Below are positions 1-11,204 of a stretch of DNA of 64,000 nucleotides, one piece after another; positions within the stretch are counted from its first letter, which is position 1, and each line of letters starts with the position of its first letter. The position numbers and the translations under genes were made by a program. This stretch comes from Paracamarosporium sp. OC-R06-R3. Lineage: Eukaryota > Ascomycota > Dothideomycetes > Pleosporales > Didymosphaeriaceae. The stretch is taken from positions 1 through 64,000 of the forward strand of contig JACVRA010000174.1 of the NCBI GenBank assembly GCA_019828545.1. The letters run 5' to 3'. The notes below the pieces were generated by a model that was not told the origin of the DNA, made no database searches, and saw only the letters and a list, made by a program, of their open reading frames with translations.

Positions 1-497
1 CTAAGCTGTTGAGATTATAAGAGACAACGACTCTGGGAGTCATTGCAAAAGTTTGGTTTGGTGAGAATAGTAAGGAGTCATGGCTCAACAGGTAAGGTGG
101 CAGTCGAATATTTCATACAGGCTGCAGAGCCTTGCAATCCTTCCACAGACACCTCCACAGACAATTTCGAAATCTACGCAATAAATCCTTAGCAATGTCG
201 TTCCTAATACTTTTCCAAATCTATCAGGGGCACATAGGGGAACTTGAAATCTTCGAGCAATTTAGAAAACACATCGAAAGCTATATAAGACTCTGCGAAT
301 TTGAAAAAGATAGGTTTTCGGAGAATGACCACAAGCAAGATATCTAGAGAGTGTTAGTCACAGATAGCACCCGAGAATAGACACGCACTACAAAGGGATA
401 CGGGAACAATTTTGTCATGTTCCCGCAGTGGCTTTTCACATACCAACAGGAAGCTCCTTCGAATATACCACTAACATGCTAAGAGCATATTGTAACT
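1..497. other. No gene recognised
   Basis: Several short reading frames occur, including a 71-codon one at 132-347 on the plus strand, but none shows a motif I recognise or a convincing splice structure. Because a HET-protein tail follows at 498, this stretch may hold decayed upstream coding sequence of that gene, but I could not align it by eye. Confidence 0.4.
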
Positions 498-692
498 ATG
501 AACATGAGGGGCGTCTTCATCCACGGACGCTTTGCGATCGACTCAAAGGGCAATGTGTGTATTGTTCCGGGTGTCACAAAACAAGGTGACTCAATCGTCC
601 TCATAGCAGGCCTTGCTATGCCACTCGTGGCTCGACATGGTGAGAAAAGCAGGTTTGGGATTATTGGCGATTCAGCCCATCGCCCTGTTTAG
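498..692 (+). pseudogene. HET-domain protein C-terminal fragment
   Basis: A 64-codon frame reads like the tail of fungal heterokaryon-incompatibility (HET) proteins: a 'GRFAIDSKGNVCIVPGV' strand, then 'KQGDSIVLIAGLAMPLV', then 'FGIIGD'. In intact HET proteins this C-terminal segment follows the HET domain and a helical linker, and the final GD is normally followed by a short 'YVHGIM'-like ending. Here the frame stops shortly after the GD motif and no HET domain is visible upstream. I therefore read it as a truncated remnant, not a working allorecognition gene. The match is from recollection of the family pattern, without an alignment. A short functional gene cannot be excluded but is unlikely. 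Confidence 0.45.
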
Positions 693-1389
693 GACGCTTC
701 ATTTACTATAGAACGAGGGAAGATGATGAGATAAGACCTCCACCAGCATTCTTGCCACCACTCACGAATGGCTCTATGCCATGGATATCCGAACGTACCC
801 CCACCTGCAGGTAAGCCATATCACGCCCCAGTGCAGGGACGTGGCCAGCACCAACTACTACCGAAGACACAAGGATACCTACGGCTGCTGATCTTGGTTT
901 AGAATATCTACATGATATAAAAGATGGCGAGGTATTTAGGGGATGCGTGGAAGTGATGATACGAATGAGGAGAGCGAAAAGGGCGTAGGCTACCGGTGGC
1001 TGTAACAGCCGGCTATGGGATGGATTCCACACCTCTACAATGCTCGTTCCTGCTGGTGTGATGACGAGGCAGTTATGTTTCTTTGGAGTTCTTAAATCTT
1101 CAAACCTTTCACTTAAGGTTCATCTGGTACTCTGGTATCATGGCGGTTAGATATTATTCGTGGAGGGCCGCAAGCCAAGATTTGTTTTCAGCAAGTTGAA
1201 TACAAGCAAAACAACAAAGCGAGCAAAATTTTCTACTGAATGGTGATAGAGAGTGAGCGTATCAGCATTGTTGAATTACATACAGCTTATCATAAAATCA
1301 TCTCATGAAACTACGGAAGGCTGTTTAGATAGATCACGCCACTTTCAGGGAGGCCTCTAGGCACCACCAAGAGGATCCTTCCCGCAGTT
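693..1389. other. Intergenic, nothing recognised
   Basis: Reading frames here are short and unlike known proteins on either strand. The right end is the 3' flank of the minus-strand P450 that stops at 1390. Confidence 0.4.
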
Positions 1390-3053
1390 CTATTTCGCGA
1401 ACCTTAGCCAAACGATATCCGCAGGCTTCGTATTGAAGGCCATCTTCGTCTTCATCGCCGGTTCCTTCTCCACATCCACCACCACCACCTTTCCATCAAC
1501 CTTCTTGAGCAACTCAATCACACTGAAGGCTTGCATTAGCCTACACAATGCATACTTGACTTCCATAGTGGCTAGGTTCTTGCCCAAACATGAACGTGGT
1601 CCACGATTGAACGGATAGTACGACCACGTATCGGGCTTGCGATTCGAATCCCAACGACGCGGATTGAAGACGTTGGCGTCTGGTCCATATAAGTCTTTTC
1701 GGCGATGGACACTATCAAGACCCATGATCACGTTGGTCCCTGCCAAGATGCCAACGGGCGAAGTGCCATCCGCTCCTCCGCCAGTGGGGAGCGAAGTGTC
1801 CCTGAGCGCCGTGCGAACGTTGATACCAACAGATGTATGAACACGCATAGTTTCTAGAACAACCCCGTTTAGGAGTTCCAATGAGTTGATTTGGGCTGGA
1901 ATAATTGGATCGGAGGAGTCGATGGCTGCTGAGATCTCCTTACGGAGTTGGTGTAAGATATCGGGATGTCGAACAAGCTCATAGAGGGCCCACGTGATGA
2001 TGATCGCTACGGAGTCTCTTCCACCGACAATGACTGAGATAATCTGATCTTTCAAGATGCTTTGTGAAACGCCTTGTGCAGAAAGATCACCTAAGAGTGA
2101 CGAAGCTTTTCGTTCCCGCTCTCCTAAGCTCTCAGATTTTTCCAGTGAGAAGTTCTGTAGGACGCTATTGAGGTAACTGTCGATTGTCTCGCATGCTTTC
2201 ACATTGGGTGGCAGTAAAGCACCAAGGCCACTAAGAAGATTTCTCCACGTATTCCTGTCCTTGTGCTGTTGTATCGCGTCTCTCAGACTTTGATCGTTGC
2301 TGACAAGCGTGTTTGTCGATGTGCAGTAAAATATGTCCGACACAACGTCAATGGCGAACCGGTTGAGCAGATCAAGCGTATCGTGAGGTTCTCCGTCGGA
2401 GAGAACGTTGACTAGATGCCGAGTATGTCGCTCCGTAACAGCATAATCGGTAGGGCGAATTTTGGCTACGTGTGCAACGAGGTGGTTGCGATTATCCTGC
2501 CAAACTTGGCCATCAGTCGTCAAGATTGAGTTACGCATCAAGCTGCTCCAAATCTTGCGGTAGGTATCGCCTTTCCCGAAATGCTCGAACTATGCCTCTT
2601 TAGCAAGGTCACCGATATATAGGGTGCAAACGCTACCTGTGTCGACATGATTGCCTTAATGTTGTCGACATTATCGGTCATGACCATGTTGGTTCCCACC
2701 AAAGGAAGCTCGACGGTCCTTCCGGGAACATTAAGAGTCTCATGGGTCCACTCGAGAACTGTGTTTTGGCGAAGGTTGCGGACTAACCGGCGGAGAACAC
2801 CAAATCCTGGTATCGTGTGTTAAAATACGAACATGTGGGTGAAGAACAGGGTGAAATTTATTATACCAAGTGGTAGCTTTGAGGGGACAGCAGGGGCACG
2901 AGCTCCCAGCTTTGCTTGTTTGCTTGCTTTGACATTTGCTCTGAGAACAACGGTACTGATCCAGAGCAGCCAAACAAGGACAATCCATTGGAATGTTGAA
3001 AAGCTGGCGATGGTGCTTTTTGCCGAAGCCGCAGCTCCGTTGCGAGTGCTCAT
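1390..3053 (-). CDS. Cytochrome P450, CYP52-like
   Basis: Exons (minus strand) 3053-2867, 2806-2637 and 2589-1390 are joined by GT..AG introns of 60 and 47 nt and give about 518 residues, the normal size for a microsomal P450. Seen: an N-terminal membrane anchor (about residues 20-38), a proline-rich hinge 'AVPSKLPLG', an I-helix 'VGGRDSV', the ExxR pair 'ETMR' near residue 365, 'FNPRRW', and the heme loop 'FNRGPRSCLGKNLA' with Cys near 453. The family pattern (PLGF hinge, GRD I-helix) resembles CYP52/CYP539-type enzymes that hydroxylate alkyl chains or fatty acids. The usual I-helix Thr-Thr is Ser-Val here, which may alter proton delivery. Its neighbours are a broken reducing PKS and an NRPS-like gene, so I infer a role, past or present, in tailoring a polyketide or acyl chain. 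It appears intact. Confidence 0.85.
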
Positions 3054-3572
3054 GTTGATCGCCTTCGAGTAGTGCGTCTGCTACAATATTGCTAGGCTTC
3101 ACGGCGAGTGGCAGCCAACCGCTACGTCAATATCCTGGCAGGGCCCTGCTAGGGCGTAGTTGGCAAGAGCGCCTGGCCTAGCATTCACTGGGGGACCTCG
3201 AGAGTCGCGGTTGCACGTGACCAAGGGAATCACTCAGTTCAGTTATCTTATCCACGACACTGTTCGAAGGGCGTCGACGCGCGTTCGTTTTCGCCCGAGA
3301 GCAGATTATTGACCCATCTACGGCCGTTAGGATGATACAAGAGGCCGACGAGGCAGACTCCCCTCCATGCAGTGATGCGGCGTATTTTACCCGACGGTGG
3401 AACCAACGCACTTGTCGTCAATCACACGTCAGGCAATGCAATGTGTACGCTTTGCAACCACACCTTGACAGGCTTCCCTGCCGATCCCAGCGGACAAGAT
3501 ATTGACCCAGTACGGCCCCCGCGATGCTTACTGTGGTACATTCTTCTTTGTTTGCACCGCCTCCGGACAACC
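3054..3572. other. Divergent intergenic region between P450 and hydrolase relic
   Basis: It would hold the promoters of the minus-strand P450 and of the plus-strand hydrolase relic. No coding sequence is convincing. A short imperfect repeat is visible: 'ATTGACCCA' followed by 'TACGGCC' occurs near 3308-3326 and again near 3501-3517. Confidence 0.4.
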
Positions 3573-4330
3573 ATGAGATTCTTGTGCTTGCATGGCAAGG
3601 GCACAAACAGCCAGGTAAGGCCCTCGGTAGACCTGGAACATTCCAATGACACGAGGCAATCTATCCAGATGGTCTGACGAGTGAGGCACAGATTCTCGAG
3701 ATACAAACAGGTGAGAAACAAGCGTTGAGGCTGCGGAGGGCGCCGGTTGGGTCGACCAATTAACCAGCACGCTAGCCGCTATTCGCCATCAGCTCGGGGC
3801 CCACCACGTCTTTGACTTTCTCGACGCGCGTTTCGAATGCGCACACGGCGCTTGACCAAACCAGGCTGTCTGTCCCGGCCAACTCTGACGCTGGACGAAC
3901 CAGGCACTGAGCTGTTCGCATCCCAACAGGATGCATTCTTGTCGTGGATCGACGGGGAGAGCCCCGAGCGAACGCTAGCGGCACTGGATGAGTTCGAGGC
4001 TTACATCAAAGAATCCGAACCCTACGATGGCGTAATAGCTTTCTCGCAGGCTGCCGGCTTCGTCGCCTCGTACTTGATCCGGCAGCTGCGAGACACAGAT
4101 CCGATACATGCACTCTTGTCGCCACCTTTCAAATGCACTATCTTCCTGTGCAGCGCTCCGGTTATCAAAGGCGGCGAATTCGCCAAATATCTAGACCCAG
4201 TGCTGGATAAACACCGCATACATATCCCGACAGCCCATATTTGGGGCGGGAACGATCGACAGGTTGAAAACTCGGGACAATGGCTGGTACATCTTTGCAC
4301 AGTCGAGGGGGCTGAAACATACGAAAAGGG
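3573..4330 (+). pseudogene. FSH1/LovG-type serine hydrolase, broken and fused to PKS
   Basis: The start 'MRFLCLHGKGTNSQ' (ATG at 3573) is the signature N-terminus of FSH1-family serine hydrolases, the group that includes LovG, which releases products from reducing PKSs. A consensus intron follows (3615-3691), then 'ILEIQT', another GTGAG donor at 3711, and 'LAAIRHQLGAHHVFDFLDARF'. The reading frame is then lost: the second splice is one base out of phase and a TGA lies at 3853-3855. The frame resumes at about 3870 with 'ESPERTLAALDEFEAYI', the nucleophile motif 'GVIAFSQAAG' (usual GFSQG) and 'RIHIPTAHIWGGND'. Just where the catalytic-His 'GGH' motif should come, at 4323-4337, the frame changes without interruption into a PKS enoyl reductase. 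The hydrolase is therefore missing its catalytic His and has frameshifts: a pseudogene. Confidence 0.75.
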
Positions 4331-6200
4331 GGAGACCATACTTATCCATGCCGGCGCAGGAGGTACCGGTCAGTATTGCATCCAACTTGCACAAATGATT
4401 GGCGCCGAAGTCTTTGTGACTACAAGTTCTCAAGAAAAGAAAGACTTCCTCATGTCAAAGTATAGTATACCCTCCGACCACATCTTCTACAGCAGAAACA
4501 CATCCTTTGCGCAAGGAGTAAGGCTCGCTACGAACAGTCGAGGAGTCGATATGCTTGTCAACTCCCTAGCCGGTGACAGCCTTGTGGAATCATGGGAATT
4601 AATGGCGCCCCACGGCCGGTTCATCGAGTTGGGCCGAGCTGACATACTTGGTAATTCGAATTTGCCTATGAAGCAGTTCAAGAACAATGTTTCATTTACT
4701 GCCATTGCAGTGGACTACATTCTTGATCATCGACCGGCACTGCTAACCAGATTGCTTGGGGCGGTAATTGATATGGTGACTCGTGGCGAGTTGAAGCTTC
4801 CATCACCAATTCATGCGTACAAGATCTTGGAAACTACAGATGCATTCCGTCATCTGCAGAGCGGTACAAGCATTGGGAAGATCGACTTGACGATAGACCC
4901 AGCCGATGTTGTCAAGGTAGGCATTACAGATAAGAGAAAGCCATCCTTCTACTCACGTCCCCTAGACATACCGAGTTGAAGAGGCATCATGGAAGTTTTT
5001 TGAAGACGCGACCTATGTTATCGCCGGAGGCTTAGGTGGCTTGGGTCGTAGCACAGCCCGATGGATGGTGGCAAAGGGAGCAAGGAACCTTATACTCCTC
5101 TCACGATCGGGTCCCATCGCCAAATCGTCACATATTCTACTGGAAAATTTATGTAAGAGCGGGGCCAATGTTCAAACTCCACGTTGCGATGTCACTTCCG
5201 AGGAAAGCTTGCGAGCTGTCATACGCGAGCTCGAGGAGAGTATGCCTCCGATCAGAGGTTGTGTACAGGGGACCATGGTACTAAGGGAAAATTTCACGCT
5301 TTGCTATCTCGTTTGGGCTTTGAAGAACTAACGTTGGGACAGGATGCCCTTTTCGAAAAGATGTCTTATTCCGACTAGGTCACTGCCATGGAGTCTAAGA
5401 CTACTGCATCATGGAATCTCCATAAACTTCTCCCAAAGGACATGGATTTCTTTGTATTTCTTTCATACTTCTGTGGAATCGTTGGAAACCTGGGACAAGC
5501 CAACTATGCCGCTGGAAATACCTATCAGGACGCCCTTGCTGAATACCGCATCTCGCAAGGGCAGAAAGCATCTTCACTGGACATTGGCGCTATGGCCAGT
5601 GTTGGAATCATCGCTGAAAATACTGAATACATGGGCTTTATGGGTCACGTAGAAGACGTCATCTGTGTTGTGCAGGAGAAAGAATTTCATGCAGTTCTGG
5701 ATATTTACCTGGGCCCAGACGCGCCCTCGCCAGGCACAAAGATGGCCACACAAGCTTTGGTCGGTATGTCTACCCCACAGTTGTACATCGACAATGGCGT
5801 TGAGCTGCCAATGGTCTTGAATCAGCGCATGTATGCGCCTCTTGCGCGATTAGGCGCGCATACATCTCGCGCAGTGACTGATACGCAGGATTCCGCTGGG
5901 ATCAATTACGCCAAGTTATTTACGGAAGCTGCATCCCCAAGTGAAGCTGCATCCGTAGTATTGTCGGCATTGGCATCGAAACTTTCTCGGACATTGTCGA
6001 TTGCGCCAGAGGATCTGGATCCATCGAAGCCTTTGCATCATCATGGGGTGGACTCTTTAGTGGCTATGGAGCTAAGGAATTGGTTTGGGAAAGAGTTTGA
6101 ATCTATGGTGACGGTGTTGAAGATCATGAGTGCGGCAGACATGAGGGCCGTTGCTGCACTTGTGGTGGAAGAAAGCACGGTAAAACGTCGATCTGACTAG
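4331..6200 (+). pseudogene. Highly reducing PKS 3' remnant (ER-KR-ACP)
   Basis: Only the last third of a highly reducing type I PKS remains. Enoyl reductase: 'KGETILIHAGAGGTGQ' NADPH site, then 'DHIFYSRNTSFAQG', to about 4916. A consensus intron (4917-4965) leads into the ketoreductase: 'YVIAGGLGGLGRSTARWM' at about 5014, 'NLILLSRSG', 'GCVQGTMVLR', 'GQANYAAGNTYQDALAEYR'. The acyl-carrier domain carries 'HHGVDSLVAMELRNWF' near 6040-6090 with its phosphopantetheine Ser. KS, AT, DH, MT and the front of the ER are absent. Two further lesions: an in-frame TAG at 5376-5378 in the KR, where the family has Trp, and the expected intron before 'DALFEKMSY' lacks a GT donor (sequence reads AGGGAAAATT near 5284). 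It cannot make a working PKS. Direction and adjacency to a LovG-type hydrolase suggest both came from one cluster. Confidence 0.85.
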
Positions 6201-6706
6201 ATAGGCATAAGGGCTACTCACGCGCTGAATCTTTAACAAACCAGTTGGCGTAAAGAAACAAGAAAAAATCATATGGGAATCATCAACGTTCCAGAATTCC
6301 GGTCCCCTGGTATATTTTCTGACCTTTGACATATTTAAACCCGCTATCTCCCAGACCTAAAATCCCGGGGTTTTGGTCACAACTTTACCAGTGTCGTCGT
6401 TACTGGAATAATATTATGGCGTAGCCGCTTTAATAGCGACGCTGAAAGGTACTTGCTGGCATGGACTATTGATATCAGATATCTAGGGCCAGAATTAATA
6501 GCAACAGCTAATTTTACTACAAAACCACTATTGCTAAGGTATATAATTTGGCTACTAACTAATAAAGTATATGATAAATGATATAACTACTTAGCAACGT
6601 AAGAATACAGTATTAGTATTCTTTCTACACTATAATTTATTAATACATAGTACTAAATAGGTAGTACTGTACGTTAGAGTTTATTTGTATATATAGAGTA
6701 AAATGA
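6201..6706. other. AT-rich intergenic tract
   Basis: From about 6410 to 6700 the sequence becomes strongly A+T-rich with many TA dinucleotides, unlike both flanks. No gene is visible. Such tracts in ascomycetes are often RIP-degraded repeats, but I see no recognisable transposon protein or terminal repeat. Confidence 0.5.
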
Positions 6707-9700
6707 TCAAATGACACGTATAAGTACTTCTCCTAACGTCCGCTCCCAACTACTTGTTTTAACTAGCTGCTGCGCGATAACAAACACTCTACTCAACGCG
6801 TTTTTAGCTTGCATATTATCTAAATGGACATCGTCGTAGAGCACAAAGCCCGCAACCTCGTCCCCGGTGACAATCCCAAAATTCCACAAGAACCCAACGT
6901 CAATAAATCCTAATCTTGCAAGTGACTTCAGCGCAGGTCGTTGTCTTGTATCTGCATGGCGAGCCTTTGTTGAGGGATCCCAGTTGAAGGTTTGGCGAGC
7001 GACGACACTGTCAAAAAGCTTCTGCGCCCTTGCATCCAGTTGTTCACGAATGGAAGCCCATGGAGCGTGAGGGTAAGAACGATCCATCTCTTCAGCTGCC
7101 TGCACACCTTTCAAGAATTGATCCAGTCTTTGATCGTCTCTTGTTGTGATGCAATCGATGCTCCAGGTCAGACACGGTCCAGCAATGCCGAGCGGATGAG
7201 GCAAGCTTTGCGCTATCCATTGCTCTAAAAAGGGCCAAGTGCGGCCGGCGGACGTGGTTTTGAAGAACGCACGATCTCCACCAGTCTGCTCAGCATTGAA
7301 TAATGCAACAGCCGCTTTGAACACTATCGAAGGCTCGATCGAGTGATTCGATTTAAACTGTTGCAAGCCGAATATCTTCGCTTTCGAATGTATAGCACGT
7401 CCTCTCGGTATCCCAGCTCTTACATCTAAGCTCAGCCTATCGGAAGTTTGTCCAAGTGAGCCGTTGCTGAGTTTCCATCCGACATCCGACCCAATGAAAC
7501 ATCCAGGCCCTCTCAAGGGCGGCCATAAAAAGGACAGAGGCACGTCCGACGAGATGAACTTGTTTGCGTGATACATGGCGACCGACTTCCCCAAAGCGCT
7601 GTTTTTGTGAATTCGATATACCTCTGCAAAAGCCATATAAGGTACGGGGGCCTGGCTTGGTAGAGATTCTTGACGTAACGATAGTTGCAAATCATTCAGG
7701 AAAGCAGCCATCGAGATCGCATCGAATGCCGCATGGCACACGGATAGACATATTCCGAATCTTGTGTTAGATTCATCCAGCGGCACGATGCAAGCCTGGA
7801 GTGATTGTCGACCATGTCCACCAAAAGCCATGTCGCTTTCATCAATGATTCTCACCAAATCCTCCGGTCGCTCGAGGGGCTCGACTATCTTTACAGCATG
7901 TTGTAACCACCTCTCGCTCGCCTTCATAACGACATGGATTGAGCGGAATGGGTAGCTACGCTTCCCCAACGGTACGACGACGGCTCGTAGCGCGGCGTGC
8001 CTTTCGAGAGTTCGTGCCATTGATTCGTATATCCTCTCTGCATTCATTGGCTGTTGTGTGATTTCGAGAGCCCAACGTAAATTGCAGAATGACGGGCGTG
8101 CATTACTAGATAAAAACATGTTCATGCCCTCGTGCGGTTCGTAGACGGCCTCCACGTCGTCTGACCAAGAAGCTCCCAAAGACTGAAGGCATTCATCGAT
8201 TGCTGACCGCACCCCATCTGTGATCATTGTATCATCCTCTTTCGTTTTTTGGGCTTGATGCGTCCAGACTGCTATTCCGTTGGTGGTTGCTTTGGACCCG
8301 ACCTGTGCTTGTCCTAGTTCACGACTGTCAAGTAGCTTGGCTTGGGCGATAGGAGTTTTACTTTCAAAGACCTCAGCAACGGTCATGCGCTTGTTCAGCC
8401 TACGCTCTACTTCGAAGCAGAAACGCAGCATCATGAGGCTGTCAGCTATTTCCGTTACAGATATGTGTTGTGTGATATCATAATCATCGCCGGCGAGGAG
8501 CTCTTTCCAGATCGCCAAGATCACCGCGAGCGTTTGTGTGGGTTCGGAGATAAGTGTCTTGCTCTTACCCACAAAGTCTTCAATAACGTTCTGGAGAACC
8601 CCTTTCTGAACTTTGCCCGTAGCAGTAGTGGGAAAATGCGACAGCTTGAGATCACCCAAAGTGAGAAGTTGCCGTAATCGATGACTGTTTCCAAATCGAT
8701 TCTTGATGACTCGTTGAATGGTTCTTGTGAGATCAGTACGCTCAACACCGGTGAGTTCGGTTGCAACCACAGCCACTGGCACTTGCCCCATGATGGGGTC
8801 GCTGATGCCAATCACCTGGGACTGCAACTTATGTCAGTGGATGTAAGTAATGCACAATGTGCCCAAGGAATGGGACAAACCTTGACCCCCTCGATGGTAT
8901 CTATACAATGCTCCATAGCCGCAGGACTTATTTTCTCACCGCCTCGGATGATCATATCCTTGATCCTGCCTTTCACAAAAATCGCCCCTGAGCAGTCCAT
9001 GAGGGCGAGATCTCCAGTCGCGAACCAATGCCTCCCATCCGACGAGTAAAACGCACCGTTCTGAGCACACTGCGTTCCATTGACATAACCTCGAGTAGTC
9101 GAGTTCCCTCCAATATGCAGTTCGCCGGTTTCGCCTCTCTTTACTAGAGTGTGAGTACCTGGTATGCACACTCTAACTGAGCTGCCTGGCGTGACATAGC
9201 CGACAGTCGGTGTTCCATCATGCCATATGACGTCCTGTTCGGCTCCAAGGACGATACCGCCGACACTCTCTGACATGCCCCAACCAGCGTAGACATTTTG
9301 TGCACGGAAAGTCTTCTTGCAGAGCTCCACCAGGTCTCGTGATATTAGGTCTGAGCCCAAAGCCAGAGAGAGAATGTGCTCGTAACCATCGGTGGAGAAG
9401 TCTGGGTGCGCGAGAAGGGCAGCAATCATGCTGGGACCACATGAGATATGGGAGGGACGGAAGATTCTCAAGCTACGTATCGCCTCGCCTGCATTAAAGG
9501 CAGGGGATGGCAGACACACTGTAGCGCCTGCCCTCCAGGCCACCAACACGTTCCAGACAGCTTGTATGTGGAAAAGCGGTGCCAGAACAAGGAAATTATG
9601 GTTCTGGTGGACGGGTCGAATGTCGCGAAAGACGTCCGACGCAGCATACAGATTGGCCGAGGTATGTGGGCATGCCTTTGGTAGATCGGTTGTTCCCGAC

Positions 9701-10365
9701 GTCAAGAATACCATTGCAGGGTCATGCACGCGTTTCCTGTCGCCAGATGGAGGGGACACAACACTCGTGGGATTCTGAGAGCGATCGTTACTGAGCCCCA
9801 AGTCCGCGAAGCGTAGCCAGCCATCGTCGAGACGACCTTCCCTATGTAGATAGATACGAATAGTCACGGTGTGCCTCTGCTTTGTCCCAAGTATAGCGTC
9901 GATATTTTCGGTGCAAGATCCGTCCGCACACATGACTCCTTTGGGCAGCAATTTGTTCAGGATATGTCGCAAATCCTCCGGCCGCTCGAGGAAAGCGGGA
10001 TTGACTGGCGCGAAAGCCACTTGGAGCCGAGCACAAGCCCACAGCAACGCAGCCCATTCTACCGAGTTCGACATGAAAGCGACAAACGTATCGCCCGCTC
10101 GAAGCCCCAGATCAAACAACTGATCGGCCAGTGCTGAGGCTTCTTTCATCAACTGTGCATAAGTCCATGTTGAACAATCGTGTGTTGCTTCTGGTGGAGT
10201 TGGTCGAGATCGAAGCTCTCTAAGACGGCTTTTTTGTTGATGCGCTGAAATTAGCGCTATGCTGTCGGGTACAGTATTCGCTGTTTCTTGAAGAGCGTCC
10301 CAGAGCAAGGTGTCACATCTTGATGGGAGTCCGTAGCTCTCCGCAAAGGCATTCTGAGTGGCCAT
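6707..10365 (-). CDS. NRPS-like enzyme, A-T-C architecture
   Basis: Exons (minus strand) 10365-8881 and 8821-6707, joined by a 59-nt GTTTGT..GCAG intron, give about 1199 residues. The start at 10365 is chosen because similarity to adenylation domains begins right after it. Adenylation/acyl-CoA-ligase domain (about 20-570): 'LTSGTTDLPKACPH' (A3, near 221-234), 'GWGMSES', 'WFATGDLA', 'GRIKDMIIRGGEK', and the late Lys in 'TATGKVQKG'. Carrier domain: 'VTEIADSLMMLRF' near 615-628. A C-terminal condensation-type domain follows, with 'SVCHAAFDAIS' near 865, where the classic HHxxxDG has Cys for the first His and Ala for Gly. There is no thioesterase or reductase. By family logic it activates a carboxylic acid, loads it on its own carrier and transfers it to an amine or hydroxyl acceptor. 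The frame is intact, unlike the neighbouring PKS. The substrate is unknown. Confidence 0.85.
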
Positions 10366-11204
10366 AACGTGAGTAAGTCGCAAACAAATAAAGATAGTGT
10401 TCGGATATATACTCCAGGATGGCCAGAGATCAAGGGCCTGACAAGATATATCGATTGACTCGGACTTTTCAGGTTCTCTGGCGCGGCGTAAAGATGACCG
10501 GATCCCGAAGCAGTGGAAGGTTTGAAATGTACGGCGGCGATTGATAATGGTGATGCGTTGAGTTGACGCAATGAGGCGGCTCCCTAGCAATAAACTAGAG
10601 TACGCAGGATTCCACTCGCATAAAAAGCATTACTGCTTACCTTCGCTTTTACCCGAAGCGGTACCCACGGTTCGCACACGTGACTCAGAGATCACCAACA
10701 CAATCCCCACGCCCGCCGGCAAGCCCAGCGGTGACCCCCCAGGCGTCTCCTTTGACACATGGACTTCCCACATGATAACAACGTCAGCATACTGTTGACC
10801 TTAGCTATTAGAGCCTTCTTATCGCACGTGTAGAGGAGGTGGACACATCCAACACAACCCGGACAGAAATCCTTAGCTAAGCCTTTCAAGATATAGATGA
10901 TAGTAATCTCACTAACTAAAGAGTTAGTTTCTAGTGCTAGTGAGGTCTTTTACTCTATCAGGGCTTGTGCCAGACGTGTCTTCACCCTGCACGCTGTTCC
11001 GTGTTGCGTCAGCGCTATGGATGTCACAGGATGAATATCATACGACCCTGCCGAGTGTTACCAGGCGACACTGCTTAACGCCGACCTAAGTGTCAGCCAC
11101 TGGCATTCTCTTAAAATACCCGGTGCTGTATCGTGTAGCAGAGTACTCGCTTTCCGACCATCTCCATCTTCTCCATCCGATCTGGTATCAACTTGGAAGT
11201 GACC
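10366..11204. promoter_or_regulatory. Divergent promoter region of NRPS-like and P450 genes
   Basis: About 840 bp separate the start codons of the minus-strand NRPS-like gene (10365) and the plus-strand P450 (11205). No coding sequence is supported; a frame continues upstream of 10365 to 10590 but shows no family similarity. The head-to-head layout suits co-regulation by a pathway-specific factor, but I did not recognise a specific operator. Confidence 0.5.

Noticed and set aside
3837..4979. Continuous 380-codon frame as an intact fusion gene
   Set aside because: Its 5' ATG lies inside a hydrolase that begins upstream in another frame; the downstream KR has a nonsense codon, so it cannot be a complete functional protein.
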